The translations under genes and the position numbers were made by a program. Positions 1-10,549 of a stretch of DNA of 64,000 nucleotides are shown here, piece by piece. Source of the stretch: Thalassia testudinum. Taxonomy: Eukaryota; Streptophyta; Magnoliopsida; Alismatales; Hydrocharitaceae. The stretch's first letter is position 1. Each line of letters opens with the position of its first letter. The notes under the pieces are model-generated. The model saw only the letters and a program-made list of their open reading frames with translations, searched no databases and was not told the DNA's origin. The stretch lies in assembly GCA_037157565.1 (NCBI GenBank), contig JAZHRO010000063.1, positions 153,624,501 to 153,688,500 on the forward strand, given 5' to 3'.

Positions 1-11
1 GGGAAGAGATA

Positions 12-1307
12 ATGAGATTAATAAAACAAGTGATTGATCAGAAATACCCGTACATACCGCCAACAGAGGATGAACTATCTTGGGACAACATCGAGGATAA
101 ATCTGATCTCGGGTTTGGGGCACAAAATGGTTGTGGATTCCCAACCCAGATGGAGTATAATGCACCTAATATTGAAGAAGGTTGGGAAGCTCCAAATGCA
201 GGAAAAGACCATGATAAACCCATTTTAGAATCCCAAGACTCCTGCAAGTATGAGAGTAGAACTGAACCTCTCGCGGGTATAAATTCCGTCCCTTATTTTG
301 ATAAGGTGGCCCGCGAAGGTTATTCAGACCTAGATTCTAGTAATTCCACCCACATCCTAAGCCTAGAACCTAGATCTGAAACCTATATTGAAGATTTCAA
401 GGCCCCATATGAAGAAAATCAATCTCTTAATGAAGAATATGATTCTGGGCCTCGATTTGATGAATATCCCTCGTCAACCTCCTCAGAAGAACTAATCGAG
501 TTTTCGGAAGTCATGCCAATCTACGATACAGAAACCGAGGACTTGGACGAGCGGGGTTTCGATTGGCTCTGCCCTACTAACCTTGAACCTGAGCCTCTTC
601 CAGATAGGGACACCTTTGTAAGCTCAGAATTAACATTTAGGCTAGATCCCAGTCAGGCTGCTGAATATACAACATATGATTTATTCTATGGTGGAACTCA
701 TGATCTAGAATCTCATTCAAACTTTGATTTTCGCAAACTCTCCAACGATCTCGAATCTGACCATAACATCGGAGAAAATCTACCTCCTGATTATAACATG
801 TCAATCTTCTTTGAGGCCACCTGCTCCACATATACAGCACCAATCAAAACCCGTTCCCCACCTCGACCCGCAACCGGACTCAATTTCTATTCTGATTCAC
901 CTCTCAATGAGCCGATTGTAGATGATTCAACTCCGTATCTATACCGGGTATCGGACACTGATCAGACCACAAATCAGGAGCCTCCATCCTTTGACCGTCC
1001 CTGTAGGGATTCCACATCTTACATTGATTATTTTTCGGAACCCTACCCCCACCAGGCTGATTCGACTGAGCCCGAACTCGAGTTTTCACTTCCATATCTA
1101 TCAGAACATCACTGCATTTGGTGGGTCCCACATCTGCTAATCTACATCTATCAACCCACCAGACTTATTGGGTTTGGGCTGCATCATCAGCCCACTGATC
1201 TGAACAAGTACCTGGTTGGACCAACCAGGCTCTTAATCAAGGTGCTTGTTTTCCAAAACTCCATTGATTTGACCACTCCCTCTCCACCCCATTTTTCGCT
1301 CGGCTGA
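12..1307 (+). CDS. Acidic retroelement protein of unknown function (element A), probably 5'-partial
   Basis: 431 codons from the ATG at 12, but the frame is open to the window edge, so the true start may lie further left. The product is not recognisable as Gag, protease, RT, RNase H, integrase or a known envelope. It is rich in D, E, S, P, T and Y with no predicted fold I can name. The last 70 residues turn hydrophobic and carry G-F-G-L-H-H-Q at residues 387-393. The same H-[HN]-Q motif in a hydrophobic C-terminal segment closes the ORFs of elements F (23345) and D (39911). The ORF fills the place where gag-pol lies in autonomous relatives and is followed at once by the Athila 3' motif (1309). 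No stops interrupt it, unlike the gag and pol remains in this window. Function is unknown; structural protein, nucleic-acid partner or envelope-like remnant are all only guesses. Confidence 0.7.
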   Translation: MRLIKQVIDQKYPYIPPTEDELSWDNIEDKSDLGFGAQNGCGFPTQMEYNAPNIEEGWEAPNAGKDHDKPILESQDSCKYESRTEPLAGINSVPYFDKVAREGYSDLDSSNSTHILSLEPRSETYIEDFKAPYEENQSLNEEYDSGPRFDEYPSSTSSEELIEFSEVMPIYDTETEDLDERGFDWLCPTNLEPEPLPDRDTFVSSELTFRLDPSQAAEYTTYDLFYGGTHDLESHSNFDFRKLSNDLESDHNIGENLPPDYNMSIFFEATCSTYTAPIKTRSPPRPATGLNFYSDSPLNEPIVDDSTPYLYRVSDTDQTTNQEPPSFDRPCRDSTSYIDYFSEPYPHQADSTEPELEFSLPYLSEHHCIWWVPHLLIYIYQPTRLIGFGLHHQPTDLNKYLVGPTRLLIKVLVFQNSIDLTTPSPPHFSLG

Positions 1308-1308
1308 A

Positions 1309-1344
1309 GGCATTAAATTTAGCGCTTAACGGGAGGCAACCCGT
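1309..1344 (+). other. Post-ORF Athila motif with small hairpin
   Basis: Immediately after the ORF stop comes GCATTAAATTTAGCGCTT and then a hairpin with stem ACGGG/CCCGT and loop AGGCAA (1329-1344). The same motif follows the integrase stop of autonomous element H (54287-54329) with a different stem, GTTGGG/CCCAAC, and loop AGGCAC. Position and loop are conserved while the stem pairs change together, which suggests an RNA structure. Confidence 0.6.
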
Positions 1345-1538
1345 CATCTCAAAAATAGAGACCCGTCTGATTAGCTGTCTGTACTCCACGAGTTCAGCCT
1401 TAGACAGTTGATCCCACCTCTGGTACACGTATCAGAGCTTAAAATCATTCGCATCACTCATTCCCGACCCATTCACCCACCCGATATATCCTGTTCTAAG
1501 CCCCTGACCTCAACACTAATTCCCACCCTCTGTTTACA

Positions 1539-1571
1539 ATGAGGACATTGCAAAACTTAGGCATGGGGGGG
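1539..1571 (+). other. Internal polypurine tract-like motif
   Basis: ATGAGGACATTGC is followed by TTAGGCATGGGGGGG about 1.3 kb upstream of the LTR. Equivalent sites lie at 23498 (F), 40239 (D) and 54471 (H). It resembles the true 3' polypurine tract at 2890 and is a known feature of Athila 3' regions. Confidence 0.6.
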
Positions 1572-2311
1572 TGATAAAGTGCATACATACAAAACCAAGA
1601 AAAAAATCAGAAGGATTCTCACAAAAAAATTCACATATGTCAAAAACACAAAAAAATTGAAAAATTACGAAAAAGAACAAAAAAAATTGGGGAGGGAGGA
1701 AATGTTGTGAGCCATATAATCATAAGGAGGAGAAAAAGAGCAAAAATGAATAAAGGAGCACAAAAGGAAAAGAAAAAAAAAAAGTCATTAGTAAAAGATT
1801 AAGGGGTTAACTGAAGTTCTAGACTGAGTCAAGAAAAAGAAAAGAAAAGTGCTACGGAGATATAACAAGAGATTAGCGGGAACGCTGGTCTTAGGCCTCT
1901 TGGGCTAGATTTTTAGCTTAAAAATTCACGTATCCGTTAAAATCTGGACAATCCTCAAGAGGTTGAGGAAAATGCGAAGCTTAAGTATTAGGTCTAAGGC
2001 TTAGGAAGTATTCGGCCTCGTTAACTGACCTCCGGTTTGCGGGATTCGGTAACCTAAGCACCCAAATTCACACACAGTCTGGTTCAGTGCGCATAAATAT
2101 TCAAAACACGCAAGAGCGTTTAATATTCTGAAAAAGTCACCTAGATTAGGAGCGGCCAATCAACACAAGTTGATTTGGACAAGTTCCCAGCGCGGAGAGG
2201 CGGGAAATTCCCCTCGAAGATGCGTAACAACATATCGTCTCCTCGGTGCTTGTCTCTTAGGATATTTAAATATCCTACTGGGGGCATGTAAGCACTCTGC
2301 TGGTTCAGATA

Positions 2312-2470
2312 CCATGGGTGGCATTATCACGAAATGTCGATCGCCAGGGTCTGAATTCGGCCACGGAACGCCATGGGCGGGATTATCTCGAAATCTCGAA
2401 AGCCAGGGTTCCGGGGGTTGCCATGGGCGGGATTATCTCGAAATCTCGAAAGCCAGGGACCTTTGAGGAT
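2312..2470 (+). repeat. Tandem repeat of 50-59 bp, three units (element A)
   Basis: Three units begin with CCATGGG at 2312, 2371 and 2421. The last two share an almost identical core, CCATGGGCGGGATTATCTCG followed by AAATCTCGAAAGCCAGGG. Element F has three diverged units in the same place (24105, 24164, 24215), and both arrays follow the same preceding block ending in CTGGGGGCATGTAAGC. The array is therefore an old shared feature of the two families. Confidence 0.8.
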
Positions 2471-2864
2471 TGATGATGGGGACGAGGAATCCGATACAGA
2501 CCGTGTTGAGAAGCTAATCCGAAGCTAGAAATAAAAAGAAAAGAGAGAGAAAAGCTCTCCAAACAAATAAATCCTCTATCTCTCTCTTACAAAAAAACGC
2601 ACTGCAAACTGAACTTAGGCTAAAAATATCTCAAGCACGGGTGCTTTAACCGCGGAGTCCAACAAACCCTAGGTTAGGTTCTGTGGGCCGTAGAAACCTT
2701 TGCAGAAGACTGAGGCTAAAGCGGAACAGGTCCGGATTTTGGTTGGTACTTGAGTACCTCTAGGCCTATTGTCGGCATTTCCACCTAATCACAAAAGAAA
2801 AAGGAGAAGCACTTATCATTATTGACAACAATCAGTGTCTAGAACGGAAGTTAAAACTTTGAAA

Positions 2865-2919
2865 TTTTGCTAAGGGACTAGCAAAAGCTAGGCATGGGGG
2901 TGTGATGAGAGCCTCATCA
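2865..2919 (+). other. 3' polypurine tract flanked by two hairpins (element A)
   Basis: The stem TTTTGCTA...TAGCAAAA (2865-2886) precedes the tract TAGGCATGGGGG (2889-2900). The LTR then opens with a second stem, TGATGA...TCATCA (2903-2919). The same order is found in F, D and H. In minus-strand relatives the LTR end shows the mirror image. Confidence 0.7.
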
Positions 2920-3839
2920 TGAGCCATAACTAGCTCATTTTGACCCAATAAAGAAGATAAAAGCTCCTACATAACCTAGAAGAAGGCCTAACTGAAGAAA
3001 CAAGTGCTCTAAGAAGAAAACATGAAATAAAGGTTAAAACTGCAATTTTACCATTGCAGTAGATAAACGGGATTTCTCAGAGGCAAAACATAGGTCAAAT
3101 GGTCTAAATGAGATAAAAAGTGGGTTGAGTCAATCAGAAATGGGTTCATGTGCAATCTAAGAACTAAAAGACACTTGGTAACCCTAAAACAGACCCGCTT
3201 AAATTAATAAGGTTCCGGTCAGAACAAAAAGCAAGTAAACCCTCTACAAATCATGGAAAACCATACTCTAGGGTTTAGAACACTTAATTTGGCCTTTGGA
3301 ACCTAGTTTGACCTAGATTAGGGTCCTAGCTCTTCAATTAACCTAATTTGGGTTTTTACGCAAAATATCCAGTCAAACGAGGTCAAACCTGAAATCTAAC
3401 TTCTCCATTGGTTTCCTTAGGTCCAAATTAGGTTTATACCAAAATTTGGACCTAAGGAGAGGTCATCTTGACCTACTTTGCAATTTAGTACACCCAAATC
3501 ACAAATTGGTCCCTATCTTTTGAATACTGTTGCAGAGAACCCCCTAGGTTCTTCGCCTCCTTTGCAAACCGGTCCTGCCGCCATTGCTAGGGCAGAACCG
3601 AGCTCCGGCGAGGTTCGGAGAGGGATTGCTCTCTAATCCCTCAGAGATTCCCTCCCAGAAATGGAAAGAGAATTCTCTGAAGAATTGCCTTCCATTTAAG
3701 ACCGATATCGATCCCTGGTGTGAACCCAATCTCTCGTGCGAACGCACGAGAGATTTGGGTATCCTAACTCCTTTCCATCTCCGGCGACCAACCTCAGGCA
3801 ATTACGTGCCCTTCACGCCCTGCACACCAAGTCCAACGC

Positions 3840-3848
3840 CTATATAAG
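3840..3848 (+). promoter_or_regulatory. Candidate TATA box of the A-family LTR
   Basis: CTATATAAG lies within the LTR, about 940 bp from its start, where a U3/R boundary would be expected. No transcript evidence is available here. Confidence 0.55.
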
Positions 3849-5084
3849 AACCCACAACTCCGGCCGAAGAGGCTGAGCTGGATTTGGCCGAGTTTCCCCC
3901 TTCAATTCCTCTCCTCCTGCTCGGCCAAATACCCCAGCTAGCTCCGGCGAGCCCCCCTCCCCTCCCTCTTCGCTCTGCCACAAAACCAGTGGCAGAGTTA
4001 GCTTCCTGACCTCCCTCCGCGTCGCGCAGTACCAGCGCACGCCGCCTCAGCCCCGTCGTCGCCGCCGTTCTCCCCCACTGGGCGTCATCTTCTCCGGCGA
4101 CAGCAAGTACTGCTGTCCGCCTTCTGTCCCCTTTCGTCCTTACAATTAGGTTAGAACTCCTCTCCATCCTATCCTCTCTCTTTTCCCCCTGTTATCTCAT
4201 CTGATTACCCCTCGACCGACGCTGACCACCCTCATCTTCCACATCACCGACCGAACTCCGGCGAGCCGCCCACACCACTCCGCCACTCCACACGGCTCGC
4301 CAACCACCTCGTGAGCTCCGCCTCACCACCAGGAACTCGCTCCACCCCACAACTGCCACTCCAGACCTCCATAACCACCCCCCGAACAACCCACCATCTC
4401 CGGCCACAGGTTAACCTAGGCGGGCACGCCTAGGCCGACCGGCAACCTGCAGCATCACCCACCGCCTTCGCCGTGCTACGGCGAAGGTTTCCAACTATTC
4501 TAATTGGGCCAATAGGCCGTTCTGTGGAAGTTCAGGTAAACGCTCCGGCCGCCATTAACAGTCGAAGCAGCAGGAAGCTTGGAGCAGCAGCAGGCGTCAG
4601 GCTTCCCAGGCGGCAGGTGCAGCAGACTCTCGCAAGTGTTGCGAGGTGACTGAGTTCAGCAAGGATCAGCAGCAGGGCCTTCAGCGTGGGCAATTGCACA
4701 CGAGAGTCTGCGGGCGCACGCAAAGGAAGGGCGGAACGTTTAGTCCCACATCGTGGAATCTCAAGGCACAGGTATGGTATAAAGGTTTTTTGTGATATAC
4801 GTTTACTGCCTCGAAAGCACAGGGGTGAGGTCCCTCACTGACCCCACCCGCCTCGTCCGCGGCCTGACCACGCGGACCTGGCGGATCCGACCCGACCTAG
4901 ACCTACGCACTCCTCGCGCATCACACACCTGCAGGTGCGCCTGGTCCCGGGTACGATCCGACCCGATTGAGACTGTGGCTCTGGTAGAGCGGTTAAAGTG
5001 AATTGCTTGAGAGAGAGACACGCGCGGGTAGAGGGAGAAGGGTTAGGTTTTGTTCCCCTGTGCAGGCAGGCTGATTGCAGGAGA

Positions 5085-5335
5085 AGGACTTGGCCGCGAG
5101 AAGGAAAAGAAAGAAAGAAGAAGGAACGGCAGAGAAGAATAGAAGAGCAAAAACTGCAGCAGAGAAGAAGAAGCAAGAAAGAAGCCTTCGCAGGAGAAGA
5201 AAGGAAAGAGCAAGCCAGAAGCAAAGGCACAGAGAAGCCAAGTGAAGACTTTGCAGAGATTAGAAGAAGAAAAGAAAGAGCAAAAACTGCAGCAGAAGAA
5301 GAAGAATAATCAAGAAGAAAAGGAGAAATGCTTTT
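5085..5335 (+). repeat. Purine-rich strand-asymmetric tract in A LTR
   Basis: About 250 bp in which the plus strand is almost only A and G (AGAAGAAG, GAAAGAG runs). A longer version lies in the related LTR copy (8470-8900), and the complementary pyrimidine strand of one appears in the minus-strand copy near 60920-61100. Confidence 0.75.
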
Positions 5336-5337
5336 AA

Positions 5338-5363
5338 GACGTCTGATCTTGTGATCAGACGTC
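5338..5363 (+). promoter_or_regulatory. GACGTC inverted repeat
   Basis: GACGTCTGATC, loop TTGT, then GATCAGACGTC: a perfect 11-bp inverted repeat. GACGTC is the core of plant bZIP C-box sites. Similar palindromes occur in the LTRs of C, F, E and D. Confidence 0.6.
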
Positions 5364-5732
5364 CAATTTCATATTTTCTTGCCCTAACTCCTTTTAATCG
5401 CATACATTCATACCTGAATTGATATTTTGAGTAAATTAGAGTGTTCAATTACATTTTGATTTAGTGGTAAGTTCCATTTGCTCCCTGTGTTCGACCTCGG
5501 ATACTCCGGTCTTCGAGTAATAAAAACTTTATATTTGTTCGAACGTTTTGTCGGTTATACTACAACATAATATGCTTTAAATCCGCACGAAACGTTGACA
5601 ACAGGCGACGTCAAGGGTCGTCTCTCACATTGGCTGATTTTTGCAAAAAAAAGAAAATAATGAATGGTCAAATCTCTATGCAATTGACAAATAATCAAAA
5701 TAAAATTAGAAGAAATTATTGCGTCTGTTGTC

Positions 5733-5750
5733 TCCCCGGCAATGGCACCA
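5733..5750 (-). other. Primer binding site of element C (tRNA-Asp type)
   Basis: On the minus strand it reads TGGTGCCATTGCCGGGGA, two changes from the Athila-type TGGCGCCGTTGCCGGGGA seen intact in element F. It begins two bases after the LTR end. Confidence 0.85.
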
Positions 5751-5752
5751 TT

Positions 5753-7407
5753 TGACTGTTCGATCTTTCGCTTTTAAGTCGTTTGTAGTTTAATGTGGTG
5801 GAAAAATCGTCTAATCAATTTTTAACAACAAATAACCACTCGCAGAGGAGCGGGTCGTATCCACAGGGAGGCAATAACGTATTAAAATTCGCGCCACTTA
5901 AAAATGTTTGTTCGTAGTCAATTTGGACAAGAACCAAGCCAAGATTGCCTATAGATTAAGGTTTAAGCAAGAAACAATGCTGAAATGGCAATTATGAGAA
6001 ACTACAGGATATTTTCCGCAATGCAGAGTCAATAGAATATGATTAAAATGTGGCAATGGCAGAAAATGTAAATTTTAATTAACATTTTACTGTAGCAAAA
6101 CAGGGGAATTTTTCCCCGTTGTCTTGCACGACGAGGAGCCGATGCCGGGCGCGGGAAGCTCGGAGGAGGTCCCTTGGATCAAGGGCTTCGAATCGGTGGT
6201 GGCGGCGAGTCGCGCGGCAGTTGGAGGTGGCCGGACGAGCTCTGGCGGAGGTGCTGCAGCCGGCAGCTTGTGCAGCCTGTTGGCGTGAAGTCCGCCGCCT
6301 GCTGCTGCTGCGGGGATGGCTGCTGCCACTGCCGTGGGCACTGCTGCGACTGGCGTGGCAGGCGTTCGTCTGCAGGCGCGGGGAAGAGGGCGCTGCAGGC
6401 GGTTCTGCAAGCGCGGCGGAGGGTGCTGCAGCGCGGTTGGAGGATGGCGTGCGCTGCGGAGGGTCTGCGGAGGGCGCTGGCGCGATTGGCGTGGGCGGTG
6501 GTCTGCAGGCGCGTGGAGATGGCTGCGGTGGTCTGTAGGCACGGTTGATGGTGGGCGTGGGTGTGCTGCAGGCTGATGGGCGCGGGGAAGGTGGCGTGGG
6601 CTGATCTGCAGGCGTGCGCAGGTCTGCAGCCGGTGGGCAGTGGAGGGTGCAGGCGGTCTGGTGGCCAGTTGGAGAGTGCAGGCTGAGGAAGTGGAGGTGA
6701 GCGGGTAACTTCAGACGTCTGGGAAATTTCCCAGACGTCTTAAGTTACTGAGAGGGTGGCTGATCAGTAGCTCGGTGGTGGTGGTCTGCGACGACGGCGA
6801 GGAAGATGCACGGTAAGGTGCTCACGGTGATGCGGCGAGCTCCGGATGGCGGTGTGGCCTGTCACACCACACGCCCACGGTGCTGGAGACTCGTCGCCAC
6901 AGTAGAGGCCGACAGTGTGGAGTGGAAGAGAGAGGTTCTCTCTGCACAGTGGTGGGTCGGTGGCGGAGGCCTGCCTCGCTCAGCATCCTCTCTCCTCCTT
7001 TTGTAGAGGCCTGCACAAATTTGAATGGAGAGGCGGGAGCAGATCCACCTTCTCCGCCGATCCATGAATGCGCTTTTAGTGAGGCCGGAGGCGTTGCAGC
7101 GGCAGCCGAGCCGTTGCTGAGAAGAAGAATAAAGAATATTATTAAAATATTATGATTATTTATATACAAACCCTCAAGTTTTATGTTGACTAAAATAATG
7201 TACTTAATTAGTTAACTAATTAGATGAATGGCATTCTAAGCTAATTCTAAATGTACTTAAAATATGAATGCAGTGCATGGATTATGTAATTAAATTAAAA
7301 ATATGAATCAATCTATTTACATCCTAATTTATGCTAAATAAATGTTAGAATTATCCTAATGTTTAGGCATTTAAATACTTAAATAGCCCACAACTATGGG
7401 CTAATCA
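5753..7407 (-). repeat. 5' LTR of element C (about 1.65 kb)
   Basis: On the minus strand it begins TGATTAGCCCATAG and ends TCA just before the primer site. It is closely related to the two LTRs of element F and more distantly to the B0 LTR. A TATA box (TATATAAAT, minus strand, 7157-7166) marks the likely promoter. The GC-rich part carries many CTGCAG motifs in short repeats. Long ORFs inside it, on both strands, are by-products of base composition. Confidence 0.85.
6705..6748. promoter_or_regulatory. 44-bp near-perfect palindrome with AGACGTCT arms
   Basis: The inner 28 bp (6713-6740) are a perfect palindrome: arms AGACGTCTGGGAAA and TTTCCCAGACGTCT. The outer arms GTAACTT/AAGTTAC extend it to 44 bp with one mismatched pair (6712/6741). 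The same structure lies at 19330-19373 and 25294-25337 in the F LTRs. Confidence 0.85.
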
Positions 7408-9185
7408 ATACCAGTGGTAGAGTCTTCTCTGCCTTGCTCCTCCACGTCATGCCATACCTGCACGTGCTTCTTCAACCCTCTCGTCGTCGCCGCTTCCTCA
7501 TCTTAGGGCTTTCGTCTCCGGCGACGACAAACACATGCCACTCGCCCTCCGTCTCCCCCCATCGTCCAAATACCCTCAATTAAGTTCCTCTCTCCCTGCC
7601 TTTCACTTTCCCCCTCTTTATTTCACAAAACCCCCTTCGACAGCCACAGACCACCTCCGTCTTCCTCATCTCCGGAAGACCACCGGCGAAGGCGTAACCA
7701 TCGCTCCATGCACCCACATGCCTCGCCACCGACTGCAGAAGCTTCACCATCATCCACTGATCATCACTCGCCTCTTCACTGACTGCCACATGCACCCTAC
7801 ACTCTTACCGAACACACGCACTTTCACGGTCACAGTCTGACCTAGGCACGCACGCCTAGGCCATTCTGTGCCACACCACCCACTGCATTACCTTCGTCGT
7901 GACACGGCGAAGCTACCTACGTGCTTTGACAGGGCCGTGAGGTCGTATTAGTGATTTGCAGGTTTATACCCTTACTGCCATTGGAGCACAAGCAAAGCTT
8001 GCTCGCAAGCTTGCTCCAGGTCGCATCACTCTAGGTAGAAGAGTCCCAGGTGTGCAGAAACACTCCACGAACCTTTCTCACCTAGTAACCGAAGCCACAC
8101 CATCCGTAGTTGCAGCAATTGAGCACTCATTCTCCCTGCGGGCATGCAAAGAAGCGGGTGGGACTTTAGTCCCACCTCGATAGTTTTCAACGCAGGTAAG
8201 TGGTTTATATTATTTTTGTGTTTTAAGCTTATCACCTCAGATCACGGGGTGAGGTCCCCTCGCCCGCTCACTCGCCTCGTTCGTGACCCATGCTACACGG
8301 ACCTGGCTGCTTGACCCGTTTACCCAGCACTCCTCGTGCACCACCCACGCCGGTGCGCCTGGACCCGGGTTCACGTGACCCGACTCATATACCTGATTGG
8401 CTCTGGGAGCGAACCTAAGAGAGAATAGAGAGAGAGTGTACGCAGGGAGGGTAGGGGTAGGTTTTGCACTTGTGTGTGCAAGGAAAGAAGGAAGGAAGAG
8501 GAAGCTACAGCTGAAGAAGCTAAGGGCAGGTGGAGGAGCCGCAAAGGAAGCTGAGGAAGCTGAAGGAAGAGGAAGGAAGGAGAAGGCGCAACTGAAGAAG
8601 AAAGAGAAAGAAGGAAATCAGAAGCCAAGGAAGAAAGGAATGAAGGCATAGCTGAATGAAGAAGACAGAGAAGGAAGGAGCCGAAGAGAGAAAAGAAGTT
8701 TGAAGACAGAGAAGGAAAGAAACAAGGCCACAGACAAAGAAGAGAAGAAAGAAAGGGAAAGAAGCCAAGGCAAAGGAAAGAAGGCAGAAACTAAGAGAAG
8801 AAAAGAAGGAAGAAGAAGACAGAAGAGAAGCTGTAGACATCAGAGAAGAAAGAAAAGGAAGAGAAAGAACAAGACCTTAGAAGAAGAAGAGAGAGAACAA
8901 ACAGAAATTACTTTTATTTCTTTTTTATCTCTATTCATCTCTTTGAAGCATTTATATACATTGAACTTAATTCTTTTGCTTCATAATATTGTTGAATATC
9001 ACATTTTATCCATTTGAGATTGTGCTCTTAGTTTTTGAATACCAATTTGCTCCCCGTGTTCGACCTTGGATTCTTAATTTTCCAAGTAATAAAATTCTTA
9101 TTTGTTTACAAGGAGATTTCAACTATAGTACGATGTAGTATTTATTCTTTATAAATCGATCTCTCCTTCTATTAAATAGGAGACA
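7408..9185 (+). repeat. A-family LTR, 3' part (interrupted by element C)
   Basis: This matches the second half of the A LTR (from about 3966): the CCAGTGGxAGAG start, the CACGCCTAGGCC block (7855; A at 4423), the CTCCCxGTGTTCGACCT block (9051; A at 5480) and an ACA end at 9185. The first half should lie beyond element C, outside the window. It is inserted in the B0 integrase; TACCC (9186-9190) is the expected target duplication. A strong splice-donor-like CAGGTAAGT lies near 8193, and a 430-bp purine-rich tract spans 8470-8900. Confidence 0.75.
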
Positions 9186-9990
9186 TACCCAAAGGGGTTT
9201 TGTAGGCCGTTCGATAAGCCCATAAAGCGTCATCGAGCTTTTGGGATCAATCCTTCCTATCAAGCCTAACAGTCTTTTCTAAAATATTCTTGATCTCCCT
9301 ATTCGACACTTCAACCTGGCCACTGGTCTAAGGATGGTAAGGGTTAGCAATCATGTGAGTTATTCCAGGATCCTGAGTAGCCGATTGAAGTGATGGTTCC
9401 GGAAATGAGGCCCCCCATCACTTCTAATCGTCTTGGGGCAGCTAAAGCGAGATATGATATTAGCCTTCACAAATTTCAAGACCACAGAGTGGTCATTTGT
9501 GCGTGTAGGAATGGCCTCTATCCACTTGGAGACGTAATCCATTGCCACCAAGATATATTCAAATCCATGGGACGAAGGGAAGGGACCCATGAAGTCTATC
9601 CCCCAAACATCAAAAATTTCCATAGGTTGGATGGGGTATTGGGACATCTCACTCCGCTTCCCAATCATTTCAGTCCATCGACATCTGAGACAGGCCTTAA
9701 CAAAGTTATGGGAATCCTTAAATAAAGTAGGCCACCAAAAATCGGACTAGAGAAGCTTAAAAGCAATTTTCTTAGCACCAAAGTGTCCTCCACAATGAAG
9801 CTCATGGCAAAATCTCAACACACTCTATTTCTCTTCTTCAAGCACACATTGTCTCCAAACTTGGTCTTGTCCAATATGAAATAATTCTGGCTCTTCCCAA
9901 TGAAAGAATGTAGCTTGGGAAATGAATCGCTTCCATTTTTGCGCATCCCAAGAGCCAGGGGTTTCTCCAGTGACCAAGTAGTTAACTGTA
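9186..9990 (-). pseudogene. B0 integrase remnant (zinc-binding and catalytic core, C-terminus lost)
   Basis: The minus strand encodes, in broken frames, the HHCC zinc-binding module (H-x3-H in CHELHCGGHF, then C-L-R-C) and the DDE core with GIDFMGPFPSSHG, YVSKWIEAIPT and SDGGPHF. The last acidic residue region is in a different frame beyond 9360, after an in-frame stop. Coding stops at the point where Athila integrases have T-P-L-G-M-S, because an A-family LTR is inserted there. A working integrase would insert the cDNA copy into chromosomal DNA; this one cannot be made because of several stops and the truncation. Confidence 0.85.
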
Positions 9991-9998
9991 TCCACATA

Positions 9999-10487
9999 CT
10001 AGGGTGAAGTTGGTGTAACCACCATAAGGGTTTCATTAGGAAATGTCTCATGGATGTTTGCAGATTGAGAGTCATCAAGAGGGAGGCGAGATAGGTGGTC
10101 AAACACTACATTTTCCACTCCTTTCTTTTCATGAATCTCCAAGTCAAACTCTTGAAGGAGTAGAATCCATCTAATTAAACGTGGCTTAGAGTCTTTCTTG
10201 GCAATGAGATGTTTCACTGCCGCATGATCAGTAAAAATGACCACCTTGGATCCAAGAAGATAAGACCTAAACTTCTCCAGAGCAAAAACTACAGCAAGTA
10301 ATTCCTTTTTAGTGACAGTGTAGTTTTGCTGTGGTTCAGTTAAAGTCTTGCTAGCATAATGTAGCACATGTGGTTTTCCCTCAATCCTCTGTCCAAGAAT
10401 GGCTCCCATAGCATAATCTGAAGCATCGCACTTCAGCTCAAATGGGAGTGTCCAATCAGGAGCTCGAAGAATAGGCATAGAGGTCAA
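9999..10487 (-). pseudogene. B0 RNase H domain
   Basis: An open frame of 162 codons carries the Ty3/Gypsy RNase H signature: [17 protein letters not shown] with the first catalytic D, then [19 protein letters not shown] with catalytic E, then [10 protein letters not shown] with catalytic D, then VFDHLSRLP. In the element it degrades the RNA strand of the RNA-DNA hybrid. It follows RT after a frameshift or stop near 10490-10550. The domain is intact in sequence but isolated from RT and integrase by stops. Confidence 0.9.
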
Positions 10488-10549
10488 ATCCTCCTTCAGC
10501 GTATGAAAAGCCTAGACACACTTTAAATAAAAATCAAAGGAAGATTCCT

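Larger units (their letters stand above)
1..5603 (+). mobile_element. Element A: non-autonomous Athila-type LTR retrotransposon, left part outside window
   Basis: Seen: one long ORF, an Athila-type 3' untranslated region, a 3' polypurine tract and a complete 3' LTR, all on the plus strand. No gag, RT or integrase coding is visible. The 5' LTR, primer site and leader lie left of the window. The element ends in ACA at 5603, and the next bases (GGCGA, 5604-5608) should be one target duplication. The sequence after 5603 is the leader of minus-strand element C, so A is inserted in C. From 1572 to 2864, apart from the tandem repeats listed separately, I see only A-rich non-coding sequence without a credible ORF. 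Confidence 0.85.
2903..5603 (+). repeat. 3' LTR of element A (about 2.7 kb)
   Basis: It starts TGATGAGAGCC directly after the polypurine tract and ends ACA at 5603. Related copies are the LTR fragment at 7408-9185 and the complete minus-strand solo LTR at 60496-63170, which confirm both ends. The LTR contains a TATA box at 3840, a GC-rich downstream part with CCGGCGA motifs, a purine-rich stretch at 5085-5335 and a GACGTC hairpin at 5338. ORFs found inside it are compositional and I do not call them genes. Confidence 0.85.
5604..7407 (-). mobile_element. Element C: minus-strand Athila-type element, 5' LTR and start of leader only
   Basis: Reading the minus strand: a complete LTR (7407 to 5753), a tRNA-Asp-type primer site, then about 150 bp of leader that matches the leader of element F, up to the insertion of element A at 5603. 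The rest of C must lie left of A, outside the window. The bases after the LTR end (ATACC, 7408-7412) are the expected target duplication. C is inserted in an A-family LTR. Confidence 0.85.

Noticed and set aside
2312..2470. CRISPR-like spaced repeats
   Set aside because: Only three adjoining units without unique spacers, in a plant retrotransposon.
6087..6576. Four overlapping ORFs of 86-151 codons in the C LTR
   Set aside because: Same GC-rich repeat region as in F, read in several frames; no conserved start or domain.
8397..9017. K/E/R-rich ORFs in the A-family LTR
   Set aside because: Translation of the purine-rich tract; the opposite strand gives S/F/L-rich ORFs of the same kind.
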